From Oxyruncus cristatus (taxonomy: Eukaryota > Chordata > Aves > Passeriformes > Cotingidae), in NCBI GenBank assembly GCA_013399855.1, contig VXAY01002117.1, positions 1,461,744 to 1,525,743 of the forward strand: a DNA stretch of 64,000 nt, in the 5' to 3' direction. The translations under genes and the position numbers were made by a program. The notes under the pieces were generated by a model. That model saw only the letters and a list, made by a program, of their open reading frames with translations. It was not told the DNA's origin and ran no database searches. Every line of letters begins with the position of its first letter. The first letter of the stretch is position 1. Positions 43,584-54,800 of the stretch are shown piece after piece.

Positions 43584-45705
43584 GTGAGTGCGTGTCCGAC
43601 CGGGGGCTGCTCCGCTGGGCCCTGGGCCCTGCCTCCCCAGCCCGGTACCGGGTCCCGCCGGTGCGCGCCTCCCCGCCCCGCGGGGCTGCCTGTGAGAGCA
43701 GTCGGGGCTGTACCGCGGGCACCGGCCCGGTCCCGCCCTGGCGGCCGCCCGTGGTCCTTCGCTGCCAAACACCTTCCCCGGCCCGGAGCGAGAACTTGAC
43801 TTCTTCGGGAATAGTTAAATGAGGTGATTTTTTTGCCTGATTAAACTTCCGTAGTGTAGTGGGAAGTTATCTTTTTAATGAGAATCTTGCAGTTTTCTTT
43901 AAGAGCCACGCTTCTGATGTCTACTATACATTGGTGCAATGTGTAACAACGCAGGTATCACCTTTAATTTGAGAAATAGTTAATGTTTTAGCATTTGCGC
44001 CTTCTTTTTTTCGGTAGCTAATTGGATCTCATGTGGGTTTCTGCCTGCTATGAATATGTGTTTTTCTCTATTCTTCGTGATACCGAGCTATAAAAAGGAG
44101 AGGTGTGGTGTCTTCCCGGAGAAATAAAGTCAGTGCAACATAAGGCAAAAGTTCTCCTTAATAGTTGCTCTGTAAGAATGAGCATATAAAATTAAGGTTT
44201 ACGTAATATACCTGATAATGGTAATAAACTCATAATGGTAAGCTCTTAATCAATTGGGTCAGTTATCTAATACAAATATTTTTGTGCTGAAGTACTGCAG
44301 TAAGGAGATACACTTGAACAGTTAAAGTTATCTAGTGAGTACAGCCCTAGGGAGAGTCATGAAAAATTTCAGATATCAGAATCGGCCTCTTAAGTGATAA
44401 ACTGTCATGTTATTGGGGAAAAGGGAATGCATGTTTGTTACAAAGTGATTCAAAGAATTGTGTAGTAGATTGTATTGTTGCCTCTTGATAATTTTTAAAG
44501 AAGCTATTTGATGCTTATCAAATGATACTTCGCAGATATTTTTAAACTGTGTAGTTTGAGTCTTTTTCCTGCTAAAGCCTGTATAATGATTTGAACCCAA
44601 AATTGTGCCAATATGAACATCCATGTTCCAAGAATGGGAATGTGAAGAATGCTGGACGGGTAGTGGATTTTATTTGAATCATAACTAGTTCAAGTATTCC
44701 CCCAGAAGTTTCTGATAGTGCACTTCTGTCATTTGAAAAGTGAAGGTGTATTTTTGTGAGTTTGTTAACTGTCCCTAAACTGTAATTTGCCTTGTGTTTG
44801 TTGGTTTTTTTTTTTCCATTGCTAATAAAGGCAAACCTGCTCTTTAACTTAAAAAAAGCCATCAGTTACAACTTCTGTTATCCTTCAGTAACCTTTTTCT
44901 GCCTTGCTTTTGCATTTTACCTGAAGAGATGCTTAAGGCCTATAAATGTGAATGCCAAAATCTAGTATTTTTATGGGTTTTGGTTTTTTTTTTTTTTTTA
45001 ACAGTAGTAGACTTAATGTGGGTGTATCTTCATGATGTGCTGTTCTACTGGTTTATTAAGATAATTTAATCAGGATTACTACATCATTTGGTTCTAAATG
45101 ATCTGAACTTGCAAAGAGAACATGGTTCATTCATGCTGCTTTCTGACAATTAACTTAGCCTTAAAAATGAAACTTAGATGAGCTATGAATGAGTCTAATA
45201 AGAAATGTTAATCTTCCCACTGGAAAAAAAACACCTTTGTCCTGTTGTTACCTATTCCTTCTGTGTTGCAGTCACAAACAGGAATGGTTAATTTCCACAG
45301 GAGTACCAGTTAAAAGTGTAAAGCTACTGAAATGTACCCAGAATCCAAAGAGTTAAAGCTTATTTTCAGAAAGATTTTAAAAAAAAAGTACGTATCATTA
45401 ATAGTTAAGTAGTTATTAGCATTTTTATTAGAATTGAAGCCTATCCCTAATGTCTTACAGATATGCTCCAGGGGGGAAAAAAAAACCCTGACTTATCTTA
45501 AAAGTTTAATTATTAAAATAGCATCTCTTGATTAGTATTCCTTTTGGGTTTTATTTTTACAGTGAGTAAATGTGTTGTTTTCAGGTAACTACTGAACGAA
45601 GTTACAGCTATTTTAGTTTTTATAGACCCAAACTCTAATATTTGTATACTTTCCTGTGCTGCAATTATGGAATTTCCAAAACTCTGAATTGTTCTGCCTT
45701 AGCAG
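43584..45705 (+). other. STK17B intron 1
   Basis: AT-rich after the island. A TATAAAAA at 44089-44096 could serve an alternative promoter but has no other support. No repeat family was recognised. Confidence 0.55.
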
Positions 45706-45861
45706 GTGACTGGTAGAAGGGAGAGACCCGTTCTTGACAATGTCGAGAAGAAAGCTGGAGAATAAAAGCCTTTCTGGCTTGTTAGACACACCTCTGCACA
45801 CAGCAATCAGGACAGAGAATTTCCACAACTTTTATACACTTGAATCGAAGCAACTGGGAAG
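45706..45861 (+). CDS. STK17B: STK17B first coding exon (5' UTR 45706-45739, ATG at 45740)
   Basis: After TTAGCAG there are 34 nt of 5' UTR and an ATG with A at -3. It encodes [20 protein letters not shown] and [20 protein letters not shown]. No other ATG precedes it in the exon, and the length to K62 matches the human protein, which fixes this start. The donor is AG|GTAAGG. Confidence 0.95.
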
Positions 45862-48800
45862 GTAAGGTATTTTGTTCTAGCAGGAGGAGTTTCTGCTGCT
45901 GGAGAATTCTTTGTACAGTGACAGAATTTTTCTGGCAAACTTCTATAGTTGTAAATGGAGAATGAAGTATCCTTCCCAGTCCTCTTCTTTGCAGCATCCA
46001 ATGGGTTCTCTAGGGACCAGGAAAAAAGGTACAGTGAGACATAAGTTGCCAGCCTGTTCCACATCAGAGACATATTTTCGTAGGCATGTAGGTTTGGGAT
46101 TATCTTCCTTTTCTTGCATTTCCCCTGTCTGTCAGATTCCAGGTACATGGACTGAAGAGGAGATGACATAGAATGACATAGACAAAGAATGGGGATTTTG
46201 AGTTGGTTGGTCCAGTTGTTTGGATGAATTTTCTGAAGTCCATAAAACCTTTTTGCTCCCCAGCCTCAAGCAATTTCTAACAACCTACTGTTTCAGTTTT
46301 GCAGCCTTCCTCCCTTGCTCACGTTTGCAACGGTAAAATAGGAAATAAGAAAAAACCCCAAACTCTTGGTATTTGTGATACTGTTTCAGACATACAAGTG
46401 AATGTGTTTTTTGAAATCACTGTGTTAGTTCACACCTTGAGAATACTCGGTGAGTTGGGTGTGAAGCCGTGCAAACGCAGTGCCGTGGTCGTGTGTCCAG
46501 GCTCCTTGTAACAGAGATGGCACGGATCAGCCTCAACAGTTGTGCCGTGCTGGGCTACACAGCAACCCCTTGCACCTGCAGCTTGTTTTGTCAGCAGAGA
46601 TGTTCTTCTGCGTGTGGTTTTGTAAGCTCTTTAGCCTTCGTTGTTCCCTTGGGTTTTTTCTGTTTTTCTAGCGTGTGCTTTGCCTGGTAGACTTTTACAG
46701 AAGTGCACATTGCAGCCTGTAACTTTCCTCTTTTCTTAACTATCGCCTCTTTTCTTAACTATCTGCTTTTAAATTCTGGGCTCTGCAGAAGCAGTTGATA
46801 TGCACCATCCTGCAGAACTCCAGTATTGTTAAAAGGCTGGATTTTTAGGTTGTACATACTCGTGAGATGACGTCTAAAACAAACAAAACTATGGATTTTC
46901 TGTGGATTCCAGAACACAGTCTTTAATGCTTTGTTACATGCAAAACCAGGCATAATAAAACAAGTGCCAAAATGCAGAGAAAACAGAAGCAGAGTACTAT
47001 GTTTTCCAAACGTACTTTTGATTTTTCCCGGCCTGTGTGTTTATTTTTTAATGTTTTCAGTGTATAAATACTTCATAAGTGATGTAAAATCCATCTTTCT
47101 TTGTAGCCTGTCTAAAAGGTTCAACGTGCTTTTTTTTTTTTTTTTCACTTGCAATTTTCTTCTTCCTCTTCAGATTATGTAGTAAATAGTTCTTTTGTTC
47201 TCTGCTTAAGCTTCCCAAGTCCCATTTCTTCCTCCCACACCCTTATCTGCTAGGTCCTCTGGTATTTAAGACACTGACTCACGAAGCTGGCAGGTTGGGT
47301 TCTCTTTAGTGGGTTAAGTAGTTTTGTCCCTGGTGTGTGCATGGCTTGGCTTCTTCTGAAGCTGTTAAATTTCTGTGGTTTATAGCTCGAGATATGAAAA
47401 CATCTTGAAATCAGTTTTTCTTGTAAAACTGGGCTGTAAAGAGCAATGGTTACGCAGCTGCTTTGCAGGCAGCAGGGAGCGGGAACTGCTCTGCTTGCTT
47501 CGGTGCAACACTTCCGACCTGACTTCTTTGCATTTCTGGGGCAATTTCCACTGCTCTAAAAGAATTATTGTGTCTTAATTTTGTCCTAATTGGCACACTG
47601 CAAGTAGAGTAGGAACAAGTGGAAATTCTTACATCATCAATCTGGAGATGCCCCTGACCCTTCAAAGCTGTTAAACCCGCAGCAACCAGGAAGAATATGG
47701 GCCAGAACTATCAGGGAAGATCTTACTGTTCTCATGAAACTCAACCAGTTCCCCTTTGGTAATTTTAGAGAAGCTTCTGTGGTTGACAGGATGATGTGAT
47801 GTTAAAACAAGAATGTAAGCTGGGGCAGGGAGTATTTTCAACTTTGGTATATTGTGAAATTCATCTCTATAACTTAAAATGTTCTGCAATAATTAGCTGG
47901 TTTAACAATTGGGAAAGAACCTGGCAATTTCAGGCTTACAAACACTGCTAAAATGAAGAGTGTGCATGTATCAGACTGTAAATAACTTTCACCACTTAAA
48001 TTAATTTTTCCTTTGAGTCGTGTACCTTTGCCTTTCTAAATCTAGTGCTTTAAAAAAAGGACAGAGAAATCCTACAACTAATTTGTGTAGAAATAAGTGA
48101 TGACAGAGAAGCTGTTTTGTTGAATTTATTTTTAAGTAAGTTATAGTAGTATGAGTAGAGGTCAGCTCCACATGTTGAATAATGCAGGTTTGTGCAGACT
48201 ACTTAATATCTGGTTATTTGCAAATGAAAATCTTATTTTTTTTCATGAGATGCTCATGTCTTTTTTGATTAAATATTGAAGTGTAGATTTTTTTCGAAAA
48301 AGCCTCAGACATGCCCTTTTTTTCCTTTTTTTCTTTAGGAAATGTTCTTTTTAGGCATTGGGGCTTTTACACCAGAAAAAAAGGCAAAGCAGGGCAACGT
48401 AGTATTTTCTACTAAAGCTGCTAATTTAGTTAAAAAAAACCCACAGCTAGAATAACTCATACTGAACTGTTCCTTTAAGTTTGTTCTTAGTTTGCTGTGG
48501 TTAAAAATATGGGTGGAAAGGCTTTTTTTTTTTTTTTTACATAAGTGTAGATCTTGTACTTTGTGCATAGTTTTATACTGTTTTTAGAACTTTGGACAAT
48601 TTATTTAAGCCTTTCAAGTTGTTTTTTTGTAGATAATGTTTCTTGTATCATTTGAAGATGCTTTGCAAAATCACAACTAGGCTTTTCTGGGAGTGCGATA
48701 GTAGTGGTTATAAAATTTTATTTTTTCAGGAGTTTATAACTTGCCTTAAAAAAACCTGCACTTTTTCCCCCCTGGTTTTTTAAAAAGATCAGCTTGGCGT

Positions 48801-51800
48801 TTTAACGGCAGTACGTGGTTTTCTTTTTAAAACATTTCTTCCCCAAAATACATTTTTGTTTCCATACCTAAGCAGTTGGCTAGGAAATAAAGCTGCACAC
48901 TTTGTCTGACTGTAATTGAGGAAGAGAATGCCAAGTATTGGGTGTTTTTCTGTTCAGATACCTGGGATTTTTGTAGCAGTGCTACATGATTTGTGGAGAG
49001 AAATTCTCTTTATGACTCTAAAATTTTCTGCACTGAAAACCTCCCTGTACATATAAATATGCTTTGTTTTCTGTGTTCATTCATTGCATTGCACAGGGGG
49101 TTTGCTTTGTTCATTACCCTGTCCTGTAGGTGTTACGATGCGGTTGAGGGTTTTTAATACAATATTGCCACCCCGAACAAAGCCCTGAGCAGCCTGGTAA
49201 GATGTCATGGCTGGTCCTTTCCAGAAGTCCTTCGCAGCTGAGTTATTCTGTGATCCTAGAGTGAGAATGTCCCTGTAACCCCATACTCTGATTTAGTGTT
49301 TACCTAGTCTGTATAAAGGGAATTTTACTGGGTCTCACCAAAGCTTCATCTGGCTTAGTATCCTTTCTTCTCCAGTGGCTGACAGTGAATGTTCAGGGAA
49401 TATGTAAGAACAGGCCAAGCATGGCATTCCCCAATAAGTTCTTTTGTTTGTTTCCAGTTATTTGCCATACCCTTTTATTTCTAGTGGAAATTTATGTACT
49501 TTTTATCTCTTGGGTCTTCATGTTTTCCCTTTTATTTTGTAGAGGGAGATCTGCTGTGGTTAGAAAATGTGTCGCTAAATCCACAGGCCAAGAGTACGCC
49601 GCTAAATTTTTGAAGAAGAGAAGAAGAGGTCAAGACTGCAAAGCAGAAATTCATCATGAAATTGCTGTACTTGAATTAATGAAACCTAATCCTCACATAG
49701 TAAATCTCCATGAAGTCTATGAAACAGCAAATGAAATAATCTTAGTGTTGGAATAGTAAGTATGCCTTCATCACATGCTCCACATTTGTAGTCAAAAATC
49801 TTTCAGTATACTAATTTTTTGCATGAGCTGCCTGAATGCTCAGAATTACAACAGTACACTGTATATATTATGCTAATATTTCATTAGGGTGTACTTTCTA
49901 AGCATATTTATATTTTTTCCTTTAAGAGTGTTTGGGGCAAGCTGACTGGAGATAATGTTCTTGCATCCCATCAAAAGTCCAGAGTGCTTTGATGCATCTT
50001 AAATGATAAAAAAAAGGAAAAAAAAAAATAGCCCACTACTGGTACCAAGTACACAGATTTCAAAGAAGCTGAGCACGTCTATGCTCTATGAACTTCAGTT
50101 AGCACTTGATGCTTTTTGGTACTGAAGACTTGGGAGTTGCTTTGTGGGTTCTGAGCTTCTAAATTTAGTTGTTTTGTTGTTTTAAAACTTTTTGGCTTTT
50201 GGAGCTGTTCTGTAAAAAATTCCCATATTTTATTCAGATGTCCCTGAAGCTTCTCATTAGCTCTGAAGAAACAAGTCTTATTTGGGAATTGAATTTGAAT
50301 TATCTCTCGTATTTGTTGTACATTTTTGTTTGGAATGTAGGAAAGAAAAAGGCAGATTTTGAAATTAGATCCTCTAGGCTTTAAGTTTCACATACAAAGT
50401 ATTTGAAGTGCTGGTAATGGTGGTCTGCATACACCATGATAAATCCCTCCAAATTTTCCAAAGAGTGCAGCTTGATTCTATCTTTAAAAGCTTTTTTTTT
50501 CCTGGAACTAGATGATCCCTAACATATTATTTGTTGTTCTGTGAAGGTTAAAATAATAAGTAATGTAGAAGTCTAGACAAAGTCCAGATGGCAAGTTTTG
50601 AACTTCTGAAAATGCAAGTTCACATAAAAGCCATACTGATTTTCCTGCTTCTGTTTCAGCTCAGCTAACTCTCTCTTGCTTATTAAAGCTCTGTTTTGGT
50701 GTACATGGTCTGACTTTGTTGAAGTGTTCAGAAGTCTTGCAGTAAAATGTTCTTACTTTTGTGGGGATTACACACTTGAATTATATTCCCCTGTAGCAGA
50801 ATAAGCATCTTTTCGTGTTCATTTCTCATTATCAGAACTCTGAAGCAGTGCTTTGAAAGAATTGCAAGAAATGAGTTTATAAAATAGTTTATAAGTATTT
50901 CATCTTCAGCTGCACTTCTTCCCCCTACACTTGTTCCTTGCTCTTGTTATGTATTGTTGGGGTTTGGAAGATGTAAGAGTCAGAGTCAGTTTGTGTTAGT
51001 GCACGTTTTCTAAATAAAGGAGAGATGGATGCTAGTTCTTAATAAGGCCATCTTTGTAGAGGGAATCACTATAGATCTGAATACTTCTTCGAAAGCCCCA
51101 CCGTGGAGGTTGCTACTCTCCTAATCTGAGGGCCAAAGGAAGAATCCAGTTACTCGAAGAGAAACCTGGCAGCTGTACTGACTCACTTTACAGCTGTAAT
51201 AATCTCCAGGTCTATCTAGTTTGTGCACTGAAGAACTCAGAAAGGCTCTGCAGAGTGAGATCAGGCTATTTCCAGCAGTGGCTGTAGGAAGGTGCTCTTT
51301 AGAAAGAGCTAAGGAGCATATGAGTCTGCCCACTTTTCACTCTTCACTCTCTTTGCTCTGCTGCAGCAGACAGAGATATTGTACTGAGAATGTCTTTCTG
51401 CTTGGTCCCTTTAGTTTATGGACCTGTCCAAGTCTGTGAATGTTTTGTCCTTTTTTGAACCTGGTGGTGCTGTCTACTTTGGTGGTAATAAATTCCAGGT
51501 GTTCGTTATCTTCTGTGTGAAGAAGTATTTTCTTTTATCTTTTTCAGACTAATCAGCTGGTTTCATCAGGTGCCTCCTAGTTCTTGTAGGATCTGGTGAA
51601 TAACAGTTTTTGTTTGGCTCTAAACCAGCTTTATTGTTTTTGTAAGCATCATTTGTACACTTCCCCACAATCTTCTATCCAAACTGAAGAGTCAGTGTCT
51701 CTTTGGTTGTTTTGTTTTTTGTTTGTTTGTTTTTGTAAAACAACTGCCTGTCCTCTTTCTTGCTCTTCTTTGTATCTTCATTAATCCTACATAAATGAAG

Positions 51801-54800
51801 ATACAGAAGCAGAACTACATGCTAAGGTTTTATACTGAGCATTGTTTTGTTGCTTGTTCTCAGTAGCCCTCTTGATGATAGCTGGGTATGTTGTTTTTTG
51901 TTCTGACTGCTCTGCACGTTGGTCCTATTATTTCTTAACAATTGTCAGTCAAAATTTTCTGAGCTATCCCTGCTAGTTCAAAGTTTGTCATTGTGTTATT
52001 TATTATATTCCAGTAGGTTATTTATCTGTGTACACCACAGGTCATCTGCTACTCTTTTTACTCACTTTCTCTGTTGGTGCTGAACTTGCTTGTTCATGTC
52101 TTCCTTGAAGTGGGAAGCCCAAACCAGGATGCTGCATTCCAGCAGTGCTCTGGTGTGCTGGGGAGTGTCACTTGCCTCAGTCTGCTGCCTGTGCTCCTGC
52201 TATTACAGCCCAAGGTGCTGCTGACCTTTCTTGCACTTCAGCTCTCGCTTGTCTCTGAGGACTCACAAATCTTTCAGCTTTTCACCCATCTGGGCATCCA
52301 CCCATCCAGACCATAATGCAACTTGGATACAAGAATACTGTGGGAGACAGTGTCAAAACCTTGTTAAAGTTGGAATAAATGTCATCCACATCTCTTCCCT
52401 CATCTACATTTTGTCATAAAGTCAGCTAGGGGAGACTTTATGGACACCTCATGTAGCAGGTTTATGACTGTGTTTATTCATGTTGTCCATCGTCTGACTT
52501 TTTTAGGGATTCTGTCATTTTGTTAGCATTGAGGATTAGGCTTTCTGATCTGTAGTTTTGAGGTAACCCTTTATTCTTAAGGGAGAGGAACTTCAGGCAG
52601 TTAGAGCAGTCTGAGCAATGATTTCAAACCCATCCTGAAAGGAACCAGCTGACACTGCGACCAAGGGTGGAAGTGTAACTAATAAACCACGTGCAGCACG
52701 GTTATTTCCATGCTGCTTTACACTGTACTGATAGGGTTTTGTGGGAGCCTTTTTCTGAGAAAGATGAACTTGAGATGCTGTGTAAAAAACATAAGCCTTG
52801 ACAATCTTATTTTTGAAATTACCATTTCTACACTAACAACAAAGTGGCAGAGCTCAGTCCTTGTATTTCTGAATATTCTGTGTCTGTTTGAGTTCTGGAA
52901 GGTACTGCTCAATAACTGACTAGGCAACTGTATATTTAATCAACAGTAGCTTGCTAGATTTTCTTCCTGGAACCTCTCTGAGTCTTCCATCAGAATGGCA
53001 GGAGGCAAGTATGCAGTTTCCTCACTCCAGAAATATTCCTCCTTGCTTACAGGAAAACATGCTTGAAGGTACCAGACTGTTACGAGGTTTTCAACCAAAG
53101 TTCTGTTTTGCTGTCTCAGCTGCTTTTGCTGGCTACTAGGAAAGGAAAAGCATCATCAGATTTTTTTTTTCCACTTTTCTAAGTGTTTATATTATGTGTT
53201 TTGGCATAAATATGTAAAAAAAAAAGTAATAATAACAATATTTCCAACCTCTCTGAGATTACAAATATATATTAGATAAATATATATATATTGCTATATA
53301 TAACATTGTTCCTCACTTAAGATTCAAAATTGAAACTTAACACGACAGTGTTCTTGAATGTGTTTCAGTGCTGCTGGAGGAGAAATATTTGACTTGTGTG
53401 TCCCAGATCTGGATTACAGAATTGGTGAAAGGGATATTGTAAGACTTATAAGACAAATACTTGAAGGACTTTGCTGCTTGCATGAAAACAATATTGTTCA
53501 TCTTGATTTAAAGGTAAGGCTGCAGCAGACTTTTTATTTTAGTACTTCAATTTATTATTACGTTAATCAAAGTAATTTGTTAAATACATAACAAAGATGA
53601 AGAGACAAAGGAATGTGTTAAAGAGTAAATATTTTTAAATATTTATATAATAAATATATATATTTATATATATAAATATATATATATATTTAAATTTATA
53701 TATATTATATATATATATATATAATAATATATAACCCTAAATAAAATTTAGCAATAGGCATTGCATAATAGAACCTGAAATGTCATTTAGTACATTGGGC
53801 TTTTTTGCGGATTGCGTTTGCTTAATTGAGAATTAAATATTTTCTATTCTAGCCTCAGAATATTTTGCTGAGCAGCATCAATCCTCTTGGTGACATAAAA
53901 ATTGTAGATTTTGGTATTTCCCGGAAGCTTGAGAATTCCAGTGAACTGCGGCACATCATGGGAACAACAGAGTATCTGGGTATGGAAGAGCTGCTTCACA
54001 GTGTCTGATTTGTGCTTCGGAGAAAACAGGCAGTTCATGTAACATGCTTTTGAAATTACCAGTCATTACTGGAGAAAGAACATTATAGGACAAAGCAACA
54101 TGTTTTGAGCTGGGGTTTTTTTAGGGTAGTCAAGGAATATTTGCACCAGAAATTCCCAAATTATATCAATAAGTGCAGCTCTCAGTTCATGCCGTCGCAC
54201 TTGGCTGGCTGTTAACAAAAAATTTTGGCTGTTAAATCCTTTCGATTAGAATTAAAATACAGCATTAACATGCACAAAGAAATGTTCTTTGACTTAGGAA
54301 TGTTGTTTAGTATGATGGTTTAATGAGATTAAAATATGCCTTGGAAAGGGAAAGATTGCCGTTAACACTTGGCCCTCTGTGAGGGACGGGTTTCCTTCAT
54401 CGTTTGCCAACACTCAATTTTAAGAGCACTTCAAACTGCAGTGAATAACTTGCTATCTAGCATAGGCTAACAGCCACTGATCCTAAAACTGGCTTGGTCA
54501 TCTGCTTTTGCAGTGTTGACAGGCTGAAGGCATTCCCCTTAAAAAGCTTCAAAACCTCTTCGAAGAATGTTTTATGTGGATACTTCTGATTAGAAAACAT
54601 CTTGAGACTTGGCTAGGAATAGACTTTAGACCATGTAGTGCTGTTTTAGTGTGAATCAGTTAAACATCTGTGTGTCTAGTCAAAGAGAAATAACTTTTTT
54701 GCACTCTTGTGGATTGAAAATAATAACTACTGAAACTGCACGTGTAGTCTCTTAATAATGGTTGGTAAAAAAAAATGCCAGAAATGCAGTGCATGATTCA

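Larger units (their letters stand above)
43085..43800 (+). promoter_or_regulatory. STK17B: CpG island, probable STK17B promoter
   Basis: Base composition changes abruptly from AT-rich to very GC-rich with dense CpG and returns to AT-rich near 43800. A GC box (GGGCGGGG, 43468-43475) and a CRE-like GCGTCATG near 43131 are visible. An undetermined stretch (43333-43463) interrupts it. The position, about 2 kb upstream of the first coding exon, suits the promoter and non-coding exon of STK17B. Long open frames across it on both strands are GC-driven artefacts. Confidence 0.8.
49756..53368 (+). other. STK17B intron between coding exons 2 and 3
   Basis: Contains the two antisense CR1 relics at 51.4-52.6 kb and, just before the exon, an AT-repeat patch at about 53265-53305. 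The rest is unassigned AT-rich DNA. Confidence 0.7.

Noticed and set aside
42972..43822. Long overlapping open frames on both strands across the CpG island
   Set aside because: They run through the N gap and appear in five frames at once, as expected for GC-rich DNA with few stop codons. No family motif is visible.
44089..44096. TATAAAAA as an alternative STK17B promoter
   Set aside because: No initiator, exon or conserved context was found, and AT-rich introns contain many such strings.
46160..46230. CATAGAAT-like units followed by AAAGAATGG, resembling an antisense CR1 tail
   Set aside because: Only one clean 8-nt unit and no continuing CR1 order, so it was not listed.
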